Assembly (NCBI GenBank): GCA_963735495.1
Contig: CAVTLG010000011.1
Span: forward strand, 477,592 to 541,591
From: CAVTLG01 sp963735495
GTDB lineage: Bacteria; Chloroflexota; Ktedonobacteria; Ktedonobacterales; Ktedonobacteraceae
DNA: 64,000 nucleotides
Direction of reading: 5' to 3'
In this document: positions 9,182 to 18,187 of the stretch, in pieces
How positions within the stretch are numbered: position 1 is the stretch's first letter
Layout: each line of letters opens with the position of its first letter
Program-made: the position numbers and the translations under genes
Notes under the pieces: generated by a model
Databases searched by the model: none
What the model was told of the DNA's origin: nothing
Seen by the model: only the letters and a program-made list of their open reading frames with translations

Positions 9182-10710
9182 AACGGCTGAACCTCCTGTA
9201 CCTCATCACGCCGGGGAATGGAGAACAAGGTCGCGCCCAGCACCTCGGCCAGGCGTTCTGGCAGATCAGGATAATAGTCAGGCTGCGGACTGAGCACGAC
9301 GCTCACGACATGCTTCAGTGCGCGAATTTTGCGCGCCTCGCGCAGGGCGTCATCGATACCCTCCCTCGTCACAATGGGAATGTGCTCCGCGTGCGTACTG
9401 GTCGCCAAGGGCACGTTGCCGCGTCCATCGCTCATCACAACGAACGTGACGCGCTGCGCCGTGTTGCGACCATGCTGAAGTATGCGCTGAAGCTGCTCTA
9501 ATGCCAGACTGAAACCATGCGCCAACGGAGTAGCTCTCCCACGCCCGGCTTCCAATGCCCGCCCAACACGCGGCACCAGGACATTCTTTTCGTTGACGAC
9601 TTCGGCGCGCAGCGGTGAAAGTGCATCATTGGCACCTACTTTGATAATGACGATGCCCGCACGCGCGGTATACGCCGCGTGCAAGTACTGAACAAGAGCC
9701 TCTTCCCAGTTGTCGTCCTCGCGTATGCACGTATAATCAAACAGCAACATGAGTACCTGCTCTACCGGCAAGCTACGACGATAACGACGCAGATCAGCAG
9801 GTTCAAGCAGCAGGCCCGCATAGCTCTTCTTATACCGCGCACAATACTCATCCTGTCGCAAGCGCTGGAATTTCATAGCAGTCAGCAGAGTATTCACCAG
9901 CGCCAGGTCATAGAGACTATCGCTCTCCTCGACGCCAACGATAGCTCCACGCATGGAGTGAGAGGAACCATAGCGAGCAGGGGGAAGCTTCAGCGCAAAC
10001 TGTTCTCTTTCAATGGCTGTATCGTCTTCAGGATATGGATTGCTACACAGCGCGCCGCTATCAATAGTGCTGGTAAAGGTATCTGTGGGAAGTTGCACCG
10101 TCACCGGCTGAGCCATCTCTTGCAACAAGCTTGTAGCCGAGATAGGCGCTGTGTTGGTAAGCACAACTGGCTCCTCTTCCACATCATCCTCAACGGCTAC
10201 ATCGTCAGGCTGTTTGACCGGCTCGGCGTACTCCGGCCTGCGCGTAAAACCCAGCATACGCGCTGCACTGTCAACATAGCTACCCAGTGAAGAAGAGGCA
10301 TCCGACAATTGGGCCAGTGCCTGAGCGAAGCGAGCCAGCGCGATCTCGCGACGCGGTGAATGGCTCTCGGTCGGCACATACTCCAGGACGCGAGCAAGTT
10401 CCGCCCTGGAAAGCTCCACATGCCGCCGCGCAGCCTGCGCAACCTGTTGCAGGTAAGAGGTGGGTATAGCCACTGTCTCCGGGCTAGCCTCCCCTGGCAC
10501 CTGCTCCAGCAAGCGAGCAATTGCCACTTCAGCGTGCTCGACGACGGTTGGCACGATCTTTTGCCAGGAAAGACGTAAAGCGAAGCGTTCGAAGTAAGTG
10601 TGGTGAAATTTTGCCAATATCATCAGCATGACAGCCTGCGAGCCAGCATTGGCGGGGATGCCAGCAAGCGCTGAGTCCATTACGCTCAAGATGGACGACA
10701 TCAGCACCAA
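9178..10710 (-). CDS. ChlD-like vWA protein, C-terminal part of a frameshifted gene
   Basis: This frame encodes the linker and vWA half of a ChlD/BchD-type protein. The segment ERFALRL near its N-terminus continues the AAA module of the neighbouring frame (10529-11077), so residues before it are probably not translated from an independent start. Residues about 300-500 are a vWA domain: LMLLFDYTCI replaces the MIDAS DxSxS (partly degenerate), while ATPLAHG and VVMSDGRGN supply the Thr and Asp positions. In Mg-chelatase-like pairs this subunit partners the ChlI ATPase encoded just upstream. The stop overlaps the CHAT start by 4 bases. Rejoined, the protein would be about 630 residues, normal for ChlD. 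Confidence 0.7.
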   Translation of the reverse strand: MVLMSSILSVMDSALAGIPANAGSQAVMLMILAKFHHTYFERFALRLSWQKIVPTVVEHAEVAIARLLEQVPGEASPETVAIPTSYLQQVAQAARRHVELSRAELARVLEYVPTESHSPRREIALARFAQALAQLSDASSSLGSYVDSAARMLGFTRRPEYAEPVKQPDDVAVEDDVEEEPVVLTNTAPISATSLLQEMAQPVTVQLPTDTFTSTIDSGALCSNPYPEDDTAIEREQFALKLPPARYGSSHSMRGAIVGVEESDSLYDLALVNTLLTAMKFQRLRQDEYCARYKKSYAGLLLEPADLRRYRRSLPVEQVLMLLFDYTCIREDDNWEEALVQYLHAAYTARAGIVIIKVGANDALSPLRAEVVNEKNVLVPRVGRALEAGRGRATPLAHGFSLALEQLQRILQHGRNTAQRVTFVVMSDGRGNVPLATSTHAEHIPIVTREGIDDALREARKIRALKHVVSVVLSPQPDYYPDLPERLAEVLGATLFSIPRRDEVQEVQPL

Positions 10711-11077
10711 GCAGCATAGTCACGCTACGCGCGGCAGTCAGACTTAACGCCGCCAGATCAGGAATAGTGATCAGTTGCAGTTCCTGAGCATTGCGTTCGG
10801 CAGAGAAGAGGCGGTGAGCAGGTTGTTCTCCTGACTCAGTGGTATGCCATGGCAGATACAAGCTACCCCAGACAGCATCGTCCGACGCGAAGACCGCGAG
10901 TTGATAGCGCTCCACAGCCTGACCCGTAGCGGCTCCGAGCAACCCGGTCAGCAGGTCCGCCAGCAAATGTAAACCGGCTGGCGGCGCGTCCAGCACCAGG
11001 ATACTGCGCAAGCCTGGATTGAGAGCGGCGCAGGCGAAACTCGTCATTAACGTTGAATTCGAAGTCAGGTCAAACAT
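10529..11077 (-). CDS. ChlD-like AAA N-terminal part of a frameshifted gene
   Basis: A 182-codon frame matching the inactive AAA module of ChlD/BchD: RSILVLDAPPAG, a segment like DLAALSLTAARSVTMLLGAD, then CWLAGC and ISPHLL. The family continues with L(D/E)RFALRL, which is found one frame over at 10590. One extra base in or next to TTCGAA (10588-10593) accounts for the break; the remaining 20 or so residues of this frame are spurious. The ATG at 11077 overlaps the ChlI-like stop by 8 bases, so the two are coupled. This is either a real disruption, a +1 programmed shift at CTT-CGA, or an assembly error. Confidence 0.65.
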   Translation of the reverse strand: MFDLTSNSTLMTSFACAALNPGLRSILVLDAPPAGLHLLADLLTGLLGAATGQAVERYQLAVFASDDAVWGSLYLPWHTTESGEQPAHRLFSAERNAQELQLITIPDLAALSLTAARSVTMLLGADVVHLERNGLSACWHPRQCWLAGCHADDIGKISPHLLRTLRFTSFLAKDRANRRRAR

Positions 11078-12026
11078 GCTCTAATAGATCTGCCATGTGC
11101 TGCTTTTCCTTCTCGCCCCATTGTGCATAGGTCAGTTGTTGCGCCCCTGGCAAACGGTGACGCAGGACCAGTTCCGCAACTTCTCGCAAGTGCTCAAGCG
11201 TAGCAGCAGGAGCATCCTGCCGCGCAGCATACGCACAGCAAGCCAGGGCGAGCAGATAATTGCTACGGTGTCCTTCTACATGAAATTCCTTCGCGAGATG
11301 CACGCATGCCTCGGCGACATCAGCACCCAACTTGACAGCATAAAAGCGCTCTTTAGCCCGCTCGATCTCCGCCCGCAGATGTTCTGTGGCCTGGTAGCCC
11401 TCCAGTAAAAACGCTGTATCTTCGGCTGTTTGCAAGGCGCGATCAAAGGCCAGGACGGTCTCTAGAATCTGCAAGCGGCTCTGCGGCTCCGTCTCTTCCT
11501 CCATACCCACCATGAAGCCAAAACGATCTAAGAGCTGAGGACGCAAGCCGCCCTCCTCTGGATTTATCGTGCCGACCAGTATGACGCGCACATCATGATC
11601 CTCGCCGAGACCTTCACGCTGGATCACCAGCTTGCCCGTAGAGGTCACATCCAGAATAATGTTGATAATATGGTCGTCTAACAAATTGACTTCATCAATA
11701 TAGAGCAGTTTGCCATTGGCCTCCTCCAGCAAGCCTTTTTTCTTGCTCGGTTGACCTTGCGCCAGTTTTGTCACCTCCCAACCACCAACAACGCGGTCTT
11801 CGGTGGCATTAATGGGAATCGTGACCGGGAGAGCCTGATACATCATCGTAGAGAAGGCGCGCACCGTCGTGGACTTGGCCGTACCACGCTTCCCACTGAC
11901 CAGCACACCACCAATGCGCGGAGCAATATAGGCCAGTTCCAGCGCCAGTTTCAACTTCTGCTGACCCACAATATAGGTATACGGGAGAATTGTACGCAGA
12001 AGAGCGTGTTCATCCTTGTGCCCCAT
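11070..12026 (-). CDS. ChlI/MoxR-type AAA+ ATPase
   Basis: A 318-residue AAA+ ATPase of the Mg-chelatase ChlI/BchI class. Walker A is GKRGTAKST, Walker B is LLYIDEVNLL, and GTINPEEGGLRPQLLDRFG carries sensor 1 and the arginine region. An insertion of ChlI type (GGWEVTKLAQG) is present. The ATG at 12026 is preferred over 12047 because AACAGGA precedes it and it lies 2 bases after the stop of the upstream gene. It should form a hexameric ring working with the ChlD/vWA protein encoded next. No bacteriochlorophyll genes are nearby, so a role as the regulatory NTPase of a conflict system is more likely than metal chelation; that is inference from context. Confidence 0.85.
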   Translation of the reverse strand: MGHKDEHALLRTILPYTYIVGQQKLKLALELAYIAPRIGGVLVSGKRGTAKSTTVRAFSTMMYQALPVTIPINATEDRVVGGWEVTKLAQGQPSKKKGLLEEANGKLLYIDEVNLLDDHIINIILDVTSTGKLVIQREGLGEDHDVRVILVGTINPEEGGLRPQLLDRFGFMVGMEEETEPQSRLQILETVLAFDRALQTAEDTAFLLEGYQATEHLRAEIERAKERFYAVKLGADVAEACVHLAKEFHVEGHRSNYLLALACCAYAARQDAPAATLEHLREVAELVLRHRLPGAQQLTYAQWGEKEKQHMADLLEHV

Positions 12027-12028
12027 AA

Positions 12029-12382
12029 TTAATCCTGTTTCCCCCACTTCAAAGTAACCTGTAACTGCGCCTCTGAGGATGTATTCACCAGGACCGCGAT
12101 GCCACCACTGAGTTTCACAGAAAGTTGTACTTCACAGGCAGCGGGTCGCGACTTTTCAGGGATCTTCTGTACTGTGTGAGCAACCTGCTCAGCGCAGATG
12201 TGAATCAGTTCCATTGCCTTCTGGAAAGCATCGTGCGCATCTGGCAAACGAGGACCTCTCAGTTCGTCATCAGAACCAGTGTCTTCGTATACATCATAGC
12301 TAGCTTCCTGCGCATCAACCTCAATATATATGGGAACCTCTTGCCCATCCTCATTTTTGACCATATCCCTCATGATAGCCAC
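12029..12382 (-). CDS. Trypsin-co-occurring-domain 1 (Trypco1-like) protein
   Basis: A 117-residue protein: a short beta segment with PIYIEVDAQE, an acidic linker, a helix from FQKAMELIHICAEQ, then a C-terminal sheet ending VTLKWGKQD. This layout matches the CU044_2847/Trypco1 family, known from vWA-MoxR-associated conflict systems with trypsin, CHAT or TIR effectors. The start is GTG at 12382, with AAGGAGG 8 bases upstream. It is the first gene of the five-cistron minus-strand operon that continues to 4065. Its biochemical role is unknown; it probably marks the operon as a regulated conflict system. Confidence 0.7.
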   Translation of the reverse strand: MAIMRDMVKNEDGQEVPIYIEVDAQEASYDVYEDTGSDDELRGPRLPDAHDAFQKAMELIHICAEQVAHTVQKIPEKSRPAACEVQLSVKLSGGIAVLVNTSSEAQLQVTLKWGKQD

Positions 12383-12927
12383 AACTGATCCTCCTTGAAC
12401 ACGCCCATCTAAAAGAAATATTGCTGCATATTTTCCTCTACCCCGTTTCCCTTTAATGGACGAAGACTCGATTTCTTTCCTCCATTGTATTATATACCTT
12501 CATTATTGTAGAGGAACTCTTCGGTCATCGTCAAGCGGGTTCGTGCAGGGAAAAGGAGCATTATCCCCTTACATAAAATACGCTGGAGAAGCTTTATTCT
12601 CGAAAGGCAAGCCTGAAGCCGAAAACCATCGCCTTGTGAAAAAATAAGACTTGACAAGCTAACGAAAATCCAGATAAACTATCGCTATAGAAAGACGCGC
12701 AAAATAGCGGGATAGAAACCCGTTTTTTTACTTAAAATCTCTTTCCGCTCCATGGTTCTCCATATAGTAGAAAGGGTATATAGCTTGCGAGGTTTTCGTT
12801 TGCTATCTCCTTCAATAGGAAGATGACTTTCCGCAACAACCCAGCTTGCAGCATTTACAGAGTCGTAGAGCGCGTTAAACCAACAGTATTGTCGATGTAG
12901 GTATGTAACAGTCAAGGAAGGACTGGT
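12383..12927. promoter_or_regulatory. Divergent intergenic region
   Basis: This 545-bp AT-rich spacer separates the minus-strand conflict operon from the plus-strand GH59 gene and must carry both promoters. Short open frames here (for example 12685-12915 minus) show no codon bias or homology that I recognise. No convincing sigma-70 pair could be chosen with confidence. Confidence 0.4.
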
Positions 12928-15836
12928 TTGCTACTTATGAAGAGGCGTTTTAATCGTCGGCGATTTTTGGAAATTTCCGCCGGGGCTACTATCGCAGCCA
13001 CAGGTCTTAGCAGCGCCATCCCCGTGTATGCGCAGAGCGCTACCTCAACCTCAATCATACTCAATGGCAGCGGAAGTGGACGTATATTTGACGGCATCGG
13101 GGCCATCAGCGGAGGCGGCGGCAATTCACGCCTATTGATCAACTACCCCGAACCATTTCGCTCGCAGATCCTCGACTATCTCTTTAAACCCAACTATGGG
13201 GCCAGTCTGCACATCTTGAAGGTCGAGGTCGGCGGAGATACCAACTCAACCGATGGTGCCGAGCCAAGTTTTATGCACACGGCCACTGACCAGAATTTCA
13301 ATCGCGGCTACGAGTGGTGGCTGATGAAGGAGGCCAAAGCGCGCAATCCCAACATCAAGCTGTACGGCCTGGCCTGGGGCGCACCGGGCTGGATTGGCAC
13401 AACCGGTGCCACGGTCTACGACACCAACAACCCTTTCTGGTCCGAAGATATGGTCAACTACTATATTGCCTGGATCAAAGGCGCGCGCTCCCAGCATGGT
13501 CTGACCATCGATTATATCGGCGGCTGGAACGAGCGCGGCTACAACGAGCAGTTTTATGAAGCCCTCAAGAGCGCCATACAGACTAACCACCTGCCAACCA
13601 AAATTGTCGGCGCAGACTCGGGCTGGGATGTCGCCGATGCCATGGTCAATGACGCGGCCTTCAATGCAGCAGTCGATATTGTGGGCGTCCACTACCCCTG
13701 TACCGGCGGTGATGGTGGCAGCGCGACCTCGTGTCCTAATACGTCCAACGCCAGAAGCCTGGGCAAGCCCTTATGGGCCAGCGAGAACGGTTCGCAGGAC
13801 GAGAATACCGGAGCCACTGCCATGGCGCGCGCCATTAATCGTGGCTACATCGATGGAGATATGACCGCCTACATCAACTGGCCATTGATCGCCGCGATTT
13901 ACCCCAACCTGCCCTACAACACAGTTGGTCTGATGGTTGCCAGCCAGCCCTGGTCCGGCAACTATAGCGTAGGCAAGCAGCTCTGGGTCACAGCCCACAC
14001 CACACAGTTTACCCGGCCCGGCTGGCAGTATATCGATAGCGCCAGTGGTTATCTCGGGGGCAGTGATAGCAACGGCAGCTATGTGACGCTCAAATCTCCC
14101 CATGGCAAAGATTACAGCGTGATTATCGAGACCATGGACGCGACGGCCAGCCAGACCGTGAGCTTCCAGGTCAGTGCTGGTCTCTCGACCGGGACAGTCC
14201 ATGTCTGGAGCACCAACCTCAGTTCGTCCAGTTCCAGCGACTACTTTGTACAGCAGGCCAGCGTTACACCCACAGATGGTACCTATACCGTCACCCTGCA
14301 ACCCGGCTATGTCTATACCCTTTCGACGACGAGCGGTCAGGGCAAAGACACCATAGTGGGACCACCGCCCGCGCCGCTGGGACTCCCCTACGCTGACAAT
14401 TTTCGAGCGCTATGAGGTTGGGCAGGAGGCGCAATACTTCTCCGACATGAACGGGTCCTTTGAGATTGCCCCGGCTGGTGGTGGACGTCACGGTCGGGTC
14501 CTGCGCCAGATGGCACCTACCGCGCCTATTAACTGGGATAACACCAGCGACCCCTATACGCTGCTGGGCGATCTCGCCTGGACCGACTATACGGTGACGA
14601 GCGATGTGCTCCTGGAGCAATCCGGCTATGTCGAGCTACTGGGTCGCGTCGGCACACAGGCGGGCTTCTCACCAGCCAACATCAACGCCTATTATCTGCG
14701 CGTGACCGATGGCGGTGCCTGGAGCATTCTGAAGAACACCTCGGGCGGAACACTCAGTACGCTTGCCTCCGGCACGGTCTCCGCGCTCGGTACCCACACC
14801 TGGCACACGCTGGCGCTGAGTTTCCAGGGCAGCACCATCAGCGCAACGATTGATGGCACAACCGTCAGTACAGTCACGGATAGCAGGTATAGCTCAGGCC
14901 AGGTCGGTGTAGGCGTCAGTGGCTGGCAGAACGCACAGTTTGACAATTTCAGCGTGACCTCCAGCACGACCGGCGTACCCGGCACCTCCTACAAGCTCGT
15001 TAACCGCCATAGTGGCCTCGTGCTCGACGTCGCAGGGGCCGCGACCACGAATGGCGCGCTGATCATTCAGTCCACCGATAGTAACGCCAGCAGTCAGCAA
15101 TGGCAGCTAGTCGCGGTAGGCAATGGCACAATTAAGCTGGTGAACCACAACAGCGGCCTCGTGCTCGAACGTGCCACAGCCATCCACATCCAGAGAGGTG
15201 CAACTTGAGCAGTGGAGCGACGATGGCAAGGCGAACGAGCAATGGCAGTTTATCAGCGTGGGCGATGGCTACTACGCTATCGTTAACCAGCAAAGCCGCC
15301 AGGTCGTCGAAGTCGCGGGGGCCTCGACTGCGAATGGCGGCGCAGTCATTCTGGGACGCGACACCTGCGCCGCCAATCAACAATGGCAACTGTTCGCCGT
15401 GCCCACTGCTGGCGCAACCTACGAGCTGGTCAATCGCAACAGCGGACTGGTCATGGATGTCTCGGGAAAGTCAACCTCTAACGGTGGCATAGTCATCCAG
15501 TGGCCCACCCACGACGGGGCGAACCAGCATTGGCGCTTCGTTGACGCGGGCGGTGGCTACTTCACCCTGGTCAACGTCAACAGTGGGCTGGCGCTCGAAG
15601 TACCGGGCCAATCCACCTCCAAGGGAGTGCAACTCGACCAGTGGAGTAGCAATGGCGGAGCCAATCAACAATGGCTTTTCAGTAGCGCTGGTGCAGGCTA
15701 CTATACGATTACGGGCAAACAGAGTGGTCTGCTCGTGGCCGTAGCTGGTTCCTCCACTACAGAGGGTACGGCGGTCATCCAGTGGCCCGCCGATAACGGC
15801 ACTGAGCAACAGTGGTCGCTTTCACCCACTTCATAG
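12928..15836 (+). pseudogene. GH59-type galactocerebrosidase with ricin-B repeats, two frameshifts
   Basis: Three consecutive frames make one secreted enzyme. Frame 1 (to about 14396) begins with a Tat-like signal (RRRFLEISAGA) and carries the GH59 catalytic barrel: GRIFDGIGAISGGGG, LKVEVGGDTNSTDGAEPS, AWGAPGWIG and GGWNERGY with its acid/base Glu, then the second catalytic Glu in WASENGS. Frame 2 (about 14397-15160) holds the concanavalin-like C-domain. Frame 3 (about 15161-15836) holds ricin-type repeats with QQW motifs and SGLVMDVSG-like starts. The breaks lie at TTTTCGAG (14400) and CTCGAACG (15169); removing one base at each restores a protein of about 960 residues. Start is TTG 12928 (AAGGAAGGA 5 bases upstream) or ATG 12937. 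Hydrolysis of galactosyl lipids is inferred from family. Confidence 0.75.
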
Positions 15837-15922
15837 AGGCAGAAGCTACGCCTGCGCCGACGCTGGGGGTGATCGCGTAGGGACAATCCCCATAGGCGCG
15901 AACGGAAAAAACGCTGAGTTTC

Positions 15923-16002
15923 GGGTAGGGGCGTGTCCTTGCGTGCGCCCTGGTGGTTCGCATCGTGGCCTCCAGGGCGGTCGCAAGGACACGCCCCTAC
16001 CC
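15923..16002. repeat. REP-like long hairpin, copy 1
   Basis: A long imperfect palindrome: the arm starting GGGTAGGGGCGTGTCCTT (15923) pairs with the arm ending AAGGACACGCCCCTACCC (16002), with a 20-bp loop. A relative lies at 44438-44501. It sits inside a wider inverted pair, GTTCGCGCCTATGGGGA, seen on the minus strand at about 15885-15905 and on the plus strand at 16101-16120. No reading frame is expected. It may stop transcription between the GH59 gene and the converging ABC transporter gene. Confidence 0.6.
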
Positions 16003-16166
16003 GCTCGTCCTCGTGAGAACGGAGCCAGGAAAGGTGGCAACCTTCCCGGTATTTCCTTTTTTGCATCTGATGCATCACGCTAGAAACTCATCTCTTCTTA
16101 CGTTCGCGCCTATGGGGACAATCCCTTGCAGTTATCCACCATGGATGCGAGACCGAACTTGAGCCA

Positions 16167-18047
16167 CTAGCGGTATGCTTCTGCCTGGAGATTAAATAGC
16201 TCGGCATAGCGCTCTTCTAAGGCCATCAATTCCTGATGGGTACCATTCTCGATAATGTGTCCGTTCTCCAAAACAAAGATACGGTCAGCCATGCGTACGG
16301 TACTGAAGCGATGACTGATAAAGAGGGCCGTCTTATTGGTGGTCAAGGCTCGGAAATGCTTGAATACCTCGTACTCGGCTCGTGCATCCAGCGCGCTGGT
16401 AGGCTCATCCAACGCCAGGATGTATGCATCACGGATAAACGCACGTGCCAGAGCTATCTTCTGCCATTCGCCTCCGCTCAACTGCGTACTCTCCTCCAGA
16501 TTTTTAAACCAGCGTCCCAGCGTGGTCTCGTAGCTGTACGGGAGCTTTTCTATGACCGCGTCCGCGCCGCTTTTTCGTGCCGCGCTGATGACGAGTTCGT
16601 TATCTTCAATTGCTTCAATGCGCCCAACGCCAATATTCTCACGCGCCGTCAGATAATAGTTCACAAAATCCTGGAAAATCACGCCGATGCGTCTGCGCAA
16701 CTCTTCCAGGCTATAGACACGGATATCTTTTCCTCCGATCAGGATCTCTCCCTCGTCTGGCTCGTAGAGACGTGTGAGGAGCTTGACCAGCGTCGTTTTG
16801 CCAGCGCCATTGTGTCCCACCAGAGCAATCGTCTCGCCAGCACGAATCTTAAAACTGACCTGTTTCAGCGTCGCTTCTGTCTCTGGGTCCTTGCCAGGAT
16901 AAGTGAAACTCACGTTGCGAAACTCGATATCTTGTCCATAGCCCTGCTCCGCTGGCTCAAATGGCTGCGGATCGGCTGGCGACAGGATCTTCGATTGATA
17001 GCCGAGAAACTCGAAGAGCATGTTGATATAGAGCGCGTTCTCGTAGGTGCTGGAGACACTGTTTAACAAGGACTGAAAATTTTGTCCGACCTGTGTCGCC
17101 GTCTGTGTATACAATGTGAGCCCACCCAGCGTAATGCGACCCGCTATTGCCTGCAAGGCAACGTAGATGTAAATACCTGTATTGACAACACTGGTGAGGT
17201 TCGACCAGCCAAAATTCGTCAGATAGCGACGCAGTGCAAGTTGCCGGTCTTGCAGATACAACTTTTTCGCCAGCGTCTGGAAACGATTGACAAAAAAGTC
17301 GTTCAGATTGAAGAGCTTGATCTCCTTCGTGTACGTATCGGTCGTCAGTAGCCGTGTAAAATAGTCCATCAGACGACGCTCTGGCGATTGACGACGCATC
17401 TGGCGATAGCCCTTCCATCCATAGCGCGTACTAAAGATAAATGCCGGTATCGGCATAATCAGCGAGATGACCGCCAGCCACCAGACCAGATGGAAGAGCA
17501 AAAAGAGCAGTGAGGCCATCGTAATCAACGTCTGTCCCAGTCCGAACGTCTGCGCGATCATGCTGGTCGGCTGATACGAGGACTGATTGGCGGCCTGGCG
17601 GATCTTATCATAGGACTCTGGATTTTCAAAAAAAGAGAGATCAAGCCCTCCCGCCTGCTTGAGAATATCCAACTGGATGCGGTTAGAGACCAGCTCCTGT
17701 AAGAGCTGCTGCACAATATTACTCAAGGCGTTAAGCAAGCCGGAGAACAATGTGATCCCTATTTGTAGTCCAATCGGCCACCAGATCGGAGCCGGGCTTT
17801 GCTGATGAATGGCCTTTACGACACCATCAATCACAAGTGCTGTAATCGAGATACTGATCGCTGGTACCAAACCCTGCAAGATATCCAATAGCCCCAACGC
17901 TAGCGTCAAGAAGCGATGGGTCTCCCAGACCAGGCGCAAGACACGCGGCAGGCTGGCAAGTGTACGGGGCACGTTTTTTAAGCTAAACTTCTCTTCGTTA
18001 TTCTGTCTCCTACCAGATCCCCTGGCAGTGCCTCTTTGATCGTTCAT
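16167..18047 (-). CDS. ABC exporter, fused membrane and ATPase domains
   Basis: A 626-residue half-exporter. Residues about 40-340 carry roughly six membrane helices (for example LTLALGLLDILQGLVPAI and TMASLLFLLFHLVWWLAV). Residues about 370-620 are the ATPase: Walker A GHNGAGKTT, Q-loop IFQDFVNYY, signature LSGGEWQK, Walker B ILALDEPTSALD, H-loop SHRFST. The LSGGEW signature and overall form resemble single-gene exporters for peptides or lipids, working as homodimers. It lies 140 bases downstream of the PadR/methyltransferase gene on the same strand, which may regulate it. Substrate is unknown. Confidence 0.85.
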   Translation of the reverse strand: MNDQRGTARGSGRRQNNEEKFSLKNVPRTLASLPRVLRLVWETHRFLTLALGLLDILQGLVPAISISITALVIDGVVKAIHQQSPAPIWWPIGLQIGITLFSGLLNALSNIVQQLLQELVSNRIQLDILKQAGGLDLSFFENPESYDKIRQAANQSSYQPTSMIAQTFGLGQTLITMASLLFLLFHLVWWLAVISLIMPIPAFIFSTRYGWKGYRQMRRQSPERRLMDYFTRLLTTDTYTKEIKLFNLNDFFVNRFQTLAKKLYLQDRQLALRRYLTNFGWSNLTSVVNTGIYIYVALQAIAGRITLGGLTLYTQTATQVGQNFQSLLNSVSSTYENALYINMLFEFLGYQSKILSPADPQPFEPAEQGYGQDIEFRNVSFTYPGKDPETEATLKQVSFKIRAGETIALVGHNGAGKTTLVKLLTRLYEPDEGEILIGGKDIRVYSLEELRRRIGVIFQDFVNYYLTARENIGVGRIEAIEDNELVISAARKSGADAVIEKLPYSYETTLGRWFKNLEESTQLSGGEWQKIALARAFIRDAYILALDEPTSALDARAEYEVFKHFRALTTNKTALFISHRFSTVRMADRIFVLENGHIIENGTHQELMALEERYAELFNLQAEAYR

Positions 18048-18187
18048 ATTTGTCTCTTTAATGTTTTATGCAGGAATAACGCTACGTAAGCTGTCACCAT
18101 CCTCACCCTCGCACCATCTGGCTGGTCTCCCTGTCCGGGTGGTGCACGCCAGCAGGGAAGCCAGAGAGAGACCAGGGACGCGGATGC

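Noticed and set aside
11070..12026. True magnesium chelatase for chlorophyll synthesis
   Set aside because: No bchH or other pigment genes are near; the context is Trypco1, CHAT and TIR.
12685..12915. 76-codon minus frame upstream of GH59
   Set aside because: Unbiased composition in an AT-rich promoter region; no homology recognised.
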